DNA of 13,504 bases from HGM13006 sp964518645 (GCA_964518645.1 CAZFGL010000057.1:1-13504), one strand, 5' to 3'. Positions 6,968 through 12,427 are shown, counted from the first letter of the stretch. The notes: generated by a model not told the origin, from the letters alone. Translations and numbers: made by a program.

Positions 6968-7916
6968 GGCTCGGAACACCTCCTTCCGCCAGCTTGTAGT
7001 AGTTCTGTTTGTAAATATCCCAGAGCTGCCAGCGGGCCTCGCTGTTGTCCCCCAGGGGGAGCAGCATGTTGCAAACTGTCCGGTAACGTGGTTCCAGCTG
7101 CTTGCGCATGGCCGCAAAGGAGCCGTAGCCAAAGGCAGCGATGGCCATGGAAGCGTCGTCTCCGGCAACCTCGGTGATCGCGTCCCGCAGAGAACGCTCC
7201 CACTGGTCGAAGGAACCGGCCCGCATCAGGGTGTCCAGCAGCAGATGCTCAAAATCCATGGGGCTTTGGAGATAGCCAAAGCAGCCGTCGGTGGCGGAGA
7301 TCAGAATACAGGGGCGCTGGTTGACATCCAGGGAGAAAGCGGGATCCTTGAGGGTGAACTGACCGTCGGCAGAGAGCACGTTGGTCATTGCACCGTCGTT
7401 ATACAGATTGCTCATGGCATCCTCGCCGGAAAGATCGTCCACACTGACCTGAAGCAGGCCAATATCGCTGAGAATGTAATTGCGGGAGTCTCCGGCAGAG
7501 ATGGAGGTGGCCTTCAGAATTCCCTGCTCCACTTCCACCAGCCACAGGGCTGCGGTCGTGGGTATCAGCCGGACCATGGAGCCACGGAACTTGCTCTCCG
7601 CAGCATCCGCCTGACCGACGCAGACGCGGAAATGACTGATCAGCTGCTGCTTCAGCCGGGAGGTGTCAAAGGGGCTGCCGGGATCCTGCGAAAACCAGTC
7701 CATGGCGGCACCGGCGGCAGTGCGGGAGGCCAGATAGGCCCCGGTTTTGCCCTGCAATTTGGGATATACCGTGGCACCAAGACCGCCACAGCCGTCAAAC
7801 ACGCCCATCAGTCCGGCCTGTTCGTTAAAGCTGTAGCACCAGCTGTCCTCCCCGCGGGAGGGAATCTTTTCTGTGCAGAACCCGCCGTGGGTGTCCAGAT
7901 AGCGAAATAATGACAT
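6960..7916 (-). CDS. PP2C-family (PPM) protein phosphatase
   Basis: 318 residues, a soluble metal-dependent Ser/Thr phosphatase expected to reverse the action of the overlapping kinase. PP2C motifs appear in order: RGEDSW (E23, D24), GVFDGCGGLGA (D41, G42), SISAGDSRNYIL (D143), LISATDG (D210, G211) and GDDASMAIAAFG (D253, D254), which together supply the binuclear metal site. The C-terminal ~50 residues (RKQLEPRYRT onward) extend beyond the catalytic fold. The ATG at 7916 (MSLFRYLDTHGG) has AAAAGAGAGA upstream and starts at the domain edge; an ATG six codons earlier lacks a ribosome site. Its stop overlaps the kinase start (GTGTCTGA), and it follows the second vWA gene by 77 bp containing a hairpin. 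Family certain; targets unknown. Confidence 0.93.
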   Translation of the reverse strand: MSLFRYLDTHGGFCTEKIPSRGEDSWCYSFNEQAGLMGVFDGCGGLGATVYPKLQGKTGAYLASRTAAGAAMDWFSQDPGSPFDTSRLKQQLISHFRVCVGQADAAESKFRGSMVRLIPTTAALWLVEVEQGILKATSISAGDSRNYILSDIGLLQVSVDDLSGEDAMSNLYNDGAMTNVLSADGQFTLKDPAFSLDVNQRPCILISATDGCFGYLQSPMDFEHLLLDTLMRAGSFDQWERSLRDAITEVAGDDASMAIAAFGYGSFAAMRKQLEPRYRTVCNMLLPLGDNSEARWQLWDIYKQNYYKLAEGGVPSRV

Positions 7917-7947
7917 GGGAATCTCTCTTTTCATAAGACAATTATGA

Positions 7948-7982
7948 TCGGGACAGGGAGGTGTGAACTTCGCCTGTCCCGA
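7948..7982 (-). other. Intergenic hairpin between vWA and phosphatase genes
   Basis: A perfect 10-bp stem (7948-7957 with 7973-7982) with a 15-nt loop, about 30 nt before the phosphatase start. On the coding strand no T run follows, so it is unlikely to be a terminator. The loop on the mRNA contains CACCTCC, complementary to a Shine-Dalgarno core. It may set mRNA processing or the ratio of vWA to phosphatase/kinase protein; that role is inferred. Confidence 0.6.
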
Positions 7983-7993
7983 AGGGATAAGCA

Positions 7994-8686
7994 TCAGATG
8001 GAGTTGGCGATGGTGTCAATGATCTGCTGATACTCGAACTCCTCCAGACCTTCGCCTGCCTCAGAGGGGAAGTAAATGGTGTTGTTCCAGCCGTTAGTGA
8101 TGGCGTTCCAGGTGGGATCGTCGGGAGCATACAGAAGAAGCCGCTTGGACTTGTTGTCCATATAGCCGGGGATCTCCTTGCTGCCCCACCAGGCGGAAAG
8201 CTCAGACAGGGTGCCGGGCATGCCGCTGGGATAGTTGGCAGCAGACTTGCCAAAACCCAGAGGATGGGGGGCTGCGTCAGTCCACATGACAACCACCTGG
8301 CGCTGCTTGGCGGTGGTGCTGCTGGGTGTCCAGTCAGAACGGATGGCGTATGCCAGTGCTTCCAGAGAATCCTCGGGGTCGTCGCCACCACCCTTGGGGG
8401 AGATGGACTCGATGCAGGAGGCGAATGCAGTGCTCTGGGCGGGAAGGTCAAAGAAATTGGTCACCATCATGGCGTCGTCCTTGTCGTACACATAGTCACG
8501 GAAGGCGACCACACGGGCACGGAGGGCGTCCACATGCTTGCCCTTGGCTTCCATGGCGTTTCTCAGGTCGCTGTAGAAGTTCACAGCGCTTGCCTTGACC
8601 TTGTTCAGGATCTTGTACATGCTCATGGTGGCATCGATACAGAACACGATGTCAACGTTGTACTTTAAAACATAGTTTCCAGCCAT
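7994..8686 (-). CDS. vWA-domain protein, second of a tandem pair
   Basis: 230 residues, essentially a single von Willebrand A domain. The first strand and metal site VDIVFCIDATMSM gives D18-x-T20-x-S22 (MIDAS form DxTxS). KGGGDDPEDSLEALAYA (99-115) and VVVMWTDAAPHPLG (131-144) supply further conserved acidic and core residues. The GGGDxPE plus TDAPPH pattern resembles the vWA of alpha-kinase-linked (vwkA-like) proteins more than TerY. No signal peptide or membrane segment, so a cytoplasmic metal-dependent binding protein is expected. AAGGAG lies about 10 nt before the ATG. By hand alignment it is about 69% identical, without gaps, to the vWA protein just upstream. Placed ahead of the PP2C and kinase genes, it may be their scaffold or target; this is inferred. 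Confidence 0.9.
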   Translation of the reverse strand: MAGNYVLKYNVDIVFCIDATMSMYKILNKVKASAVNFYSDLRNAMEAKGKHVDALRARVVAFRDYVYDKDDAMMVTNFFDLPAQSTAFASCIESISPKGGGDDPEDSLEALAYAIRSDWTPSSTTAKQRQVVVMWTDAAPHPLGFGKSAANYPSGMPGTLSELSAWWGSKEIPGYMDNKSKRLLLYAPDDPTWNAITNGWNNTIYFPSEAGEGLEEFEYQQIIDTIANSI

Positions 8687-8723
8687 TTTTATTCTTCTCC
8701 TTTTTATAAATTACTCTTTTACA

Positions 8724-8752
8724 TATACATAATTATGACCACAGGGGGTCAA
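8724..8752 (-). promoter_or_regulatory. Possible internal promoter before the second vWA gene
   Basis: In the 106-bp gap between the vWA genes, minus strand: -35 TTGACC (8747-8752), 17-bp spacer, -10-like TGTATA (8724-8729). The -35 is good, the -10 weak. The AT-rich stretch and unusually long gap support a separate start that would boost the second vWA, phosphatase, kinase and ribbon genes. Confidence 0.4.
8736..8751. promoter_or_regulatory. Palindrome TGACC-N6-GGTCA, candidate operator
   Basis: Perfect 5-bp inverted arms with a 6-bp centre (TGACCACAGGGGGTCA on the plus strand), overlapping the -35 box of the possible internal promoter. This is the size and placement expected of a dimeric repressor site. 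No cognate regulator is identified in the window. Confidence 0.4.
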
Positions 8753-8792
8753 ATGTCTGCCGGGATTTGATGCATCTATCCGCCTGCGTGCC

Positions 8793-9485
8793 TTATAAGG
8801 CTGCGGGGATCATGCCGATGATCTGCTGGTAGTCAAACTCATCCAGACCCTCCCCTGCCTTAGAGGGGAAGTGGATGATATTGTTCCAGCAAGCAGTGAT
8901 GGCGTTCCAGCCGGGGTCGTCGGGGGCAAACAGCAGGAGCCGTTTTGCGTTATTATCCATGTAGCCCGGGTTTGCTCTGTCCCCCCACCAGGCGGAAAGC
9001 TCCTGCATATCAGCGGGCATATCGCCGGGATAGCCGGGGGAAGATTTGCTGTGACCCAGAGGGTGAGGCGGGGCATCAGTCCACATGACAATGATGTGGC
9101 GCTGCTTGATATTGGGGGTGACGGGTGCCCAGTCGGAGCGAATGGCATATGCCAGCGCTTCCAGTGCGTTCTCGGGATCATCGCCTCCGCCTTCCGCAGA
9201 GATGGACTCGATGCAGGAGGCAAATTCAGCGTTCTGGGCGGGAAGGTCAAAGAAATCGGTCAGCATCATGGCCTTGTCCCTGTCGTACGCATAGTCACGG
9301 AAGGCGATCACACGGGCACGGAGGGTATCTACATGCTTGGCTCTGGCATTCATGGCGTTTCTCACGTCGGTGCAGAAGTTCACAGCCTGTACCTTGATCT
9401 TGTCCAGAAGCTTATCCATGCTCATGGTGGCATCAATGCAGAACACGATGTCAACGTTGTACGTTAAAACATGGTTTCCGGTCAT
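8793..9485 (-). CDS. vWA-domain protein, first of a tandem pair
   Basis: 230 residues, same length and architecture as its downstream neighbour (about 69% identical by hand count). It begins MTGNHVLTYNVDIVFCIDAT, keeps the DxTxS metal motif (D18, T20, S22), EGGGDDPENALEALAYA and IIVMWTDAPPHPLG, and ends in a different, more hydrophobic tail (QQIIGMIPAAL). Differences cluster at about residues 121-125 and 145-171 and at the extreme C-terminus, which suggests a shared core with diverged binding surfaces. The ATG at 9485 has GGGAG 11 nt upstream, a long spacing. It lies 57 bp after the zinc-ribbon/TM gene. The tandem pair looks like a duplication followed by divergence. Ligand unknown. Confidence 0.9.
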   Translation of the reverse strand: MTGNHVLTYNVDIVFCIDATMSMDKLLDKIKVQAVNFCTDVRNAMNARAKHVDTLRARVIAFRDYAYDRDKAMMLTDFFDLPAQNAEFASCIESISAEGGGDDPENALEALAYAIRSDWAPVTPNIKQRHIIVMWTDAPPHPLGHSKSSPGYPGDMPADMQELSAWWGDRANPGYMDNNAKRLLLFAPDDPGWNAITACWNNIIHFPSKAGEGLDEFDYQQIIGMIPAAL

Positions 9486-9542
9486 TTTTTGTTCATCTCC
9501 CAGTAAGAGCGCTGCGTTTATGTCTGTGACTGCGTCCAGGGT

Positions 9543-10241
9543 TCAGGAGGTTTTCGCTGCCACGGGAGGAGCAGTGTAGGAAGGAGTGTCCTCGGTTTCC
9601 ACTGAGGGACTCAGGGCATCGTCCCCCTGGACGGATTCCTCCGAAGATTCTTTTTCCTGTGTGGAAGTCTCTTCCTCCTCGGAAGATCCTGCCTCAGGGA
9701 CAGGAGAAGCCTCGGGGGGCTCTTCAACGGAATCCGCTTCATCAGAATGCAATTCCGGTTCGGGAGCGGGGTCGTCGGCGGGGAGTACCTCTTCCTGAGG
9801 TGCGGGGGGGGCGGCGGTGTGCTGCTGGATCATGTCCACGATCTGCTCCTGGGTAAACATGTAGCTGTTCATGTCCTCTACCTGCTGGGAGAGATTCCGC
9901 ACACGGACACTCAGGAAAATCACCACAATGAGCAGTATCAGAGTCAGTGCAGCGGAGACAATACTGAGGATCGTACCCACAGAACGGGTGGGAGCGGACT
10001 CCTGATAAACGGCGGTGTCAGCCATGGGACGGCCGGAAGCAGGTTCCTGCGTGAGAACGGGGTTGACTACGGGATTGGCCACCGGATTGTTTACGGGAGT
10101 GGCCCCGGTGGGGGCAGTCGTCGGGGGAGTGGTCATATTCCAGAAGCCGCTGCCGCCACTGAGGGCCTCCGGGATGTTTCCGCAATAGGGACACTTACGG
10201 GTGTGATCTTCCAGTCGCTTGCCACATTGCTTACAAAACAT
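9543..10241 (-). CDS. Zinc-ribbon, single-pass membrane protein with acidic tail
   Basis: 232 residues. An N-terminal zinc ribbon (MFCKQCGKRLEDHTRKCPYC; C3, C6, C17, C20) is followed by a Thr/Pro/Asn-Pro-Val linker to about residue 86, one membrane helix (about 88-112, ending RVRN), a short helical stretch (LSQQVEDMNSYMFTQEQIVDMIQQ) and a long Glu/Ser/Pro-rich acidic tail. The ribbon is expected inside, because a cytoplasmic zinc ribbon is usual; but the basic VRVRN after the helix would argue the reverse by the positive-inside rule, so topology is open. The start at 10241 is set by AAGGAG seven nt upstream and by the ribbon beginning at once; the longer frame to 10331 overlaps the gene upstream. 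It lies 14 bp after that gene, clearly in the same operon. A membrane-linked adaptor for the kinase system is an inference. Confidence 0.85.
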   Translation of the reverse strand: MFCKQCGKRLEDHTRKCPYCGNIPEALSGGSGFWNMTTPPTTAPTGATPVNNPVANPVVNPVLTQEPASGRPMADTAVYQESAPTRSVGTILSIVSAALTLILLIVVIFLSVRVRNLSQQVEDMNSYMFTQEQIVDMIQQHTAAPPAPQEEVLPADDPAPEPELHSDEADSVEEPPEASPVPEAGSSEEEETSTQEKESSEESVQGDDALSPSVETEDTPSYTAPPVAAKTS

Positions 10242-10255
10242 AGTAATTCTCCTTC

Positions 10256-10609
10256 TTATGAACGGGCGTAACCGCAGAGCTGACAGGTGGAAACAGAGGT
10301 GTTTTCCATACCGCAGCAGGGGCAGACCCAAATTCCTTCGTTTTTCTCACAACGAACATCAAAAAAATCCATTTCGCCGTCTGGATGGTTCCGGACAGGG
10401 CGGGGGACAGATGGGGAGGCGGAGACCGGTGTGTAAACCGGCACCACAGGCTTTTTTTGGGGGGGAGCCGGCGGTGAAATCGTGACAGGAGGTGGAGTCA
10501 CGGAACTGGCCGGATCAGACTCCTTGGTACAGATCAGTCGGATGGCCGCCACGGTCAGCACCAGTGCAAGAATACCGAGAACAGCCAGAATCAGAATCAG
10601 ATAAACCAC
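10256..10609 (-). CDS. Membrane-anchored protein with RanBP2-like zinc finger, first gene of operon
   Basis: 117 residues: an N-terminal membrane helix (about 2-25), a Pro/Val/Ser-rich linker (about 31-75), then EMDFFDV and a C-terminal zinc finger IWVCPCCGMENTSVSTCQLC (W94, C96, C99, N103, C109, C112), fitting the RanBP2-type W-x-C-x2-C-x3-N-x5/6-C-x2-C pattern. The basic residues after the helix favour a cytoplasmic finger. Start is a GTG at 10609 with AAAGGAGG upstream but at a long spacing (~12 nt), so it is the least certain part. It sits first behind a consensus promoter and 14 bp before the next gene. The same plan occurs in the divergent gene at 10849. RanBP2-type fingers usually bind ubiquitin or single-stranded RNA in eukaryotes; the bacterial role is unknown. 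Confidence 0.82.
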   Translation of the reverse strand: MVYLILILAVLGILALVLTVAAIRLICTKESDPASSVTPPPVTISPPAPPQKKPVVPVYTPVSASPSVPRPVRNHPDGEMDFFDVRCEKNEGIWVCPCCGMENTSVSTCQLCGYARS

Positions 10610-10668
10610 AGAAAAAATGCCCCTCCTTTCCCTTTGATGGACGCGCTGAAAAGGGATTTATGAAATCT

Positions 10669-10698
10669 ATTATACGCCTTGCAGAGAATCACTGTCAA
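10669..10698 (-). promoter_or_regulatory. Main promoter of the kinase/phosphatase/vWA operon
   Basis: Minus strand: perfect -35 TTGACA (10693-10698), 18-bp spacer, perfect -10 TATAAT (10669-10674). Predicted start near 10662, leader about 50 nt. The strongest-looking promoter in the window; it suggests the operon is expressed well under housekeeping conditions rather than only by an alternative sigma factor. Confidence 0.85.
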
Positions 10699-10733
10699 CC
10701 AAAATTCACCTTTTTCGGGCAGAAAACCAAAAT
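10697..10733. repeat. Direct repeat AACCAAAAT between divergent promoters
   Basis: Two exact copies of AACCAAAAT (10697-10705 and 10725-10733), 28 bp start to start, lying between the operon -35 box and the -35 box of the divergent gene. Could be a shared activator site; the region is AT-rich, so chance is possible. Confidence 0.3.
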
Positions 10734-10748
10734 GTCGATAAAATGTAA

Positions 10749-10777
10749 TTGCATTGCCCCGCGGTTTATTATATGAT
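10749..10777 (+). promoter_or_regulatory. Promoter for the divergent zinc-finger gene
   Basis: -35 TTGCAT (10749-10754), 17-bp spacer, -10 TATGAT (10772-10777). Predicted start near 10784, leader about 65 nt. It is back to back with the operon promoter, the two -35 boxes being 50 bp apart. Confidence 0.65.
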
Positions 10778-10796
10778 GATTATATATGAAGAAAAG

Positions 10797-10822
10797 AAAA
10801 AAGGGGTCGCCCTCCGGGCGAC
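10797..10822 (-). terminator. Hairpin reading as a minus-strand terminator upstream of the operon
   Basis: GTCGCCC (10806-10812) and GGGCGAC (10816-10822) form a perfect 7-bp stem with a 3-nt loop. On the minus strand it is followed by CCCC and six T, the form of an intrinsic terminator, though no minus-strand gene lies upstream in view. On the plus strand it sits in the 5' leader of the gene at 10849, about 12 nt before its Shine-Dalgarno, where it may instead affect RNA stability or translation. Confidence 0.5.
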
Positions 10823-10848
10823 AATCGTAAGAAAAGAGGAAAAAGAAA

Positions 10849-11259
10849 ATGAACACGGAGCAGATCTTGTGGATCCTTGTGGTTCTGGTGATTACAGGTG
10901 TGGCCATTTGCTGTGCCGCAATCAGCAGCAACAAAAAGAAGAAAGCTGATAAAGGCCCCATTGGGGGTGGCACTGTGGTGCATGGGGAAAAGCCTGCGGA
11001 AAAGAAAACCGTTGAGCCGAAAAAACCGACCGAGCCCCCTGCATCCCGGATCAAAACCGGAATCACCTCCGCAGGGACACCTAAGGATAGCGGCGGAAAA
11101 GCTCCCGAAAAGAAGAAAGCCAGTGTCCCCAAGGGGCAGGAACTGGATGTGTTTCTGGAGCTGGATCAGACCCGGGACAATATCTGGACATGTGCCTATT
11201 GCAGCGGGGAGAACGAAAAAAAGGCTGCAAGATGTGTGATTTGCGGACAAAAGCGTTAA
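10849..11259 (+). CDS. Membrane-anchored protein with RanBP2-like zinc finger, divergent from operon
   Basis: 136 residues: an N-terminal membrane helix (about 5-26), a lysine-rich stretch (NKKKKADK) favouring a cytoplasmic C-terminus, a Lys/Pro-rich linker (about 46-95), then ELDVFLEL and a finger NIWTCAYCSGENEKKAARCV (W113, C115, C118, N122, C129, C132) with exact RanBP2-type spacing W-x-C-x2-C-x3-N-x6-C-x2-C. AGAGGA lies 8 nt before the ATG. The architecture and the E-[LM]-D-x-F element before the finger match the first gene of the minus-strand operon, so the two are probably paralogues and the divergent gene likely belongs to the same system. It differs in having a basic rather than neutral linker. 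Function unknown; regulated from its own promoter. Confidence 0.83.
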   Translation: MNTEQILWILVVLVITGVAICCAAISSNKKKKADKGPIGGGTVVHGEKPAEKKTVEPKKPTEPPASRIKTGITSAGTPKDSGGKAPEKKKASVPKGQELDVFLELDQTRDNIWTCAYCSGENEKKAARCVICGQKR

Positions 11260-11275
11260 AAATTCTCCAGCCTAC

Positions 11276-11303
11276 TTGACAAAATTTTATACTTGCGTAT
11301 AAT
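11276..11303 (+). promoter_or_regulatory. Promoter of the BlaI/MecI-family gene
   Basis: Perfect -35 TTGACA (11276-11281) and perfect -10 TATAAT (11298-11303) with a 16-bp spacer. Predicted start near 11310. Confidence 0.75.
11287..11302. promoter_or_regulatory. Palindromic operator over the -10 box
   Basis: TTATAC-TTGC-GTATAA is a perfect 16-bp palindrome (6-bp arms, 4-bp centre) covering most of the -10 hexamer. BlaI/MecI/CopY proteins bind short dyads of this size over their own promoters, so negative autoregulation by the gene at 11345 is likely. Confidence 0.6.
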
Positions 11304-11344
11304 GATATACAGCAGTAAAAAATAAACAGGATATGGAGGCAGCT

Positions 11345-11725
11345 ATGGCAAAGATCAAACGTCTGGGAGACGCCGAGCTGGACATTATGCAGGTCATCTG
11401 GTCCGCAGATGGCCCGGTGAACTCCCAATTCATTGCGCAGGGTCTGAAGGGGAAGCGGGACTGGCAGCTCCCCACCATTTTGACGGTGCTTTCCCGGCTG
11501 GTGGACAAGGGCTTTTTGTCCATGGAACGAAAGGGCCGCAGCAATGCCTATACCCCGGTGATCTCCCGGCAGGAGTATCAGGAGGCCGAGGGAAAGGTGC
11601 TGCTGGAGAAGATCTACGGCAACTCCGTCCGCTCTCTCATGAGTGCGCTGGTGGGCGGTCGTGCTGTGGACAAGGACGAGATCCGGGAGCTTCGCAGTTT
11701 CCTGGACGAACTGGAAAATAACTGA
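11345..11725 (+). CDS. BlaI/MecI/CopY-family transcriptional repressor
   Basis: 126 residues, the normal family length. An N-terminal winged helix carries KRLGDAELDIMQVIWSADGP, LPTILTVLSRLVDKGFL and ERKGRSNAYTPVIS, the last being the wing. The C-terminal helices (from about residue 75) would form the dimer interface that is cut by a sensor protease in the MecI and BlaI systems. The ATG at 11345 is chosen over the ATG at 11333 because the earlier one lies within the GGAGG ribosome site. No BlaR1/MecR1-type sensor, beta-lactamase or copper ATPase gene is adjacent, so its target and signal are unknown. A palindrome sits on its promoter; a hairpin terminator follows it. Confidence 0.92.
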   Translation: MAKIKRLGDAELDIMQVIWSADGPVNSQFIAQGLKGKRDWQLPTILTVLSRLVDKGFLSMERKGRSNAYTPVISRQEYQEAEGKVLLEKIYGNSVRSLMSALVGGRAVDKDEIRELRSFLDELENN

Positions 11726-11767
11726 CCGATGGGGCTGCCTCAGGGGATTTTATCTCCCGGGACAGCC

Positions 11768-11792
11768 CCCGAAGTATTCCTTCGGGTTTCTT
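11768..11792 (+). terminator. Intrinsic terminator after the BlaI-like gene
   Basis: CCCGAAG (11768-11774), loop TATTC, CTTCGGG (11780-11786), then TTTCTT. It is preceded by a second, larger stem using GGGGCTG (11732-11738) and CAGCCCC (11763-11769), which shares two C with it; the two stems may form in tandem or compete. Confidence 0.65.
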
Positions 11793-11819
11793 GTAAAAAT
11801 CCCCGGGGTGTGCTATAAT
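11791..11819 (+). promoter_or_regulatory. Promoter of the DUF3842 gene
   Basis: -35 TTGTAA (11791-11796), 17-bp spacer holding a CCCCGGGG palindrome, perfect -10 TATAAT (11814-11819). Predicted start near 11826, only about 20 nt before the GTG start codon. The -35 abuts the T-rich end of the preceding terminator. Confidence 0.6.
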
Positions 11820-11846
11820 CTCACCAAAAATGACGAGGTGGTATCT

Positions 11847-12260
11847 GTGACGGTTTTGATCATTGACGGCCAGGGCGGAAATCTTGGACGGCAGCTGATC
11901 CGGGCGACCCGGGAACGGTTTCCGGAGCATGAGGTAATCGCCGTGGGAACCAATGCGCTGGCTACAGCCAATATGCTCAAGAGCAATCCCCATAAGGCTG
12001 CCACCGGGGAAAATGCGGTGGTGGTTGCCTGTCGCCGGGCGGATGTGATCCTGGGGCCGGTGGGAATCGTGATCGCAGATGCACTTCTGGGGGAGGTTAC
12101 CCCTAAAATGGCAGTGGCCGTGGGGCAGAGCGAAGGGGTTCGGATCCTGATCCCCATGTCCCGATGCGGCACCCGGATCGCAGGTGTGGAGGACTGCTCC
12201 ACCGGAGAGCTGATCGACGGAGCCCTGAAACAGCTGGAGGCGCTTTCAAAAGCAGATTGA
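11847..12260 (+). CDS. DUF3842 family protein
   Basis: 137 residues. It opens with VLIIDGQGGNLGRQLIRATR, a strand-glycine loop-helix like a Rossmann nucleotide-binding start, then VIAVGTNALATANMLKSNPH, ATGENAVVVACRRADVILGP, VGIVIADALLGEVTPKMAVA and ILIPMSRCGTRIAGVED, the conserved blocks I recall for DUF3842, a Bacillota family of unknown function. No membrane segment. The GTG at 11847 is chosen because GAGGTG lies 6 nt upstream and the protein then begins exactly at the family start; longer frames run back into the BlaI-like gene. It has its own promoter. Binding of a dinucleotide or phospho-ligand is possible, but nothing is established. Confidence 0.88.
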   Translation: MTVLIIDGQGGNLGRQLIRATRERFPEHEVIAVGTNALATANMLKSNPHKAATGENAVVVACRRADVILGPVGIVIADALLGEVTPKMAVAVGQSEGVRILIPMSRCGTRIAGVEDCSTGELIDGALKQLEALSKAD

Positions 12261-12284
12261 CTTTTTCCCCAGCTGCGGTATAAT
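12257..12284 (+). promoter_or_regulatory. Promoter of the ECF S-component leader
   Basis: -35 TTGACT (12257-12262), 16-bp spacer, perfect -10 TATAAT (12279-12284). The -35 overlaps the stop codon of the DUF3842 gene. Predicted start near 12290, giving a leader of about 135 nt before the ECF gene. Confidence 0.7.
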
Positions 12285-12289
12285 AATGT

Positions 12290-12404
12290 GGAGCTGGCAG
12301 GAAGCCGCTCCTGGAACAGAAGTTCCATCTGATTTTTATCCGGTTTTGAAATGAGATACCAGGAAGGTGTCGTTACCCCAGCAGGGGTTAACGGCGCCTT
12401 TTTT
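12290..12404 (+). ncRNA. Structured 5' leader ending in an intrinsic terminator (candidate riboswitch or attenuator)
   Basis: Hairpin 1: GGAGC/GCTCC plus GGC/GCC with loop AGGAA and one bulged T (12290-12311). Hairpin 2: TGGAAC-AGAA-GTTCCA (12312-12327). A 31-nt mostly unpaired stretch follows, then a strong terminator (12364-12404) upstream of the start codon. TCCTGG (12309-12314) can pair with CCAGGA (12359-12364), which would break both 5' hairpins and touch the first base of the terminator stem, giving two exclusive folds. It matches no riboswitch class I can recall (TPP, THF, ZTP, fluoride, preQ1 and T-box motifs were looked for by eye). Confidence 0.6.
12364..12404 (+). terminator. Intrinsic terminator (attenuator) before the ECF S-component gene
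   Basis: A long stem (12364-12379 with 12384-12400, containing G-T pairs and one bulged A) around loop AGCA, then a run of six T ending at 12404. It lies 23 nt before the ATG and after a good promoter, so expression of the gene depends on read-through. Confidence 0.85.
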
Positions 12405-12427
12405 GTCTGTGAGGAAGGAATGATTCG

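Noticed and set aside
6968..7168. N-terminal extension of the kinase by 67 codons
   Set aside because: That stretch is the phosphatase gene in another frame; the kinase starts sensibly at the GTG at 6967.
6110..7910. Two long plus-strand frames (6110-7177 and 6921-7910)
   Set aside because: They lie antisense to the kinase and phosphatase genes, which show ordered catalytic motifs; the plus-strand translations show none.
8790..8801. Palindrome GCCTTATAAGGC as a terminator of the first vWA gene
   Set aside because: It has no loop and no T run, and overlaps the stop codon; more likely a chance palindrome.
7994..9485. Assignment of the vWA genes as TerY
   Set aside because: The metal motif is DxTxS and the GGGDxPE and TDAPPH blocks differ from what I recall of TerY; no Ter genes are nearby.
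12290..12404. THF or TPP riboswitch ahead of the ECF gene
   Set aside because: The conserved core sequences of these classes are not found by eye; a covariance search would settle it.
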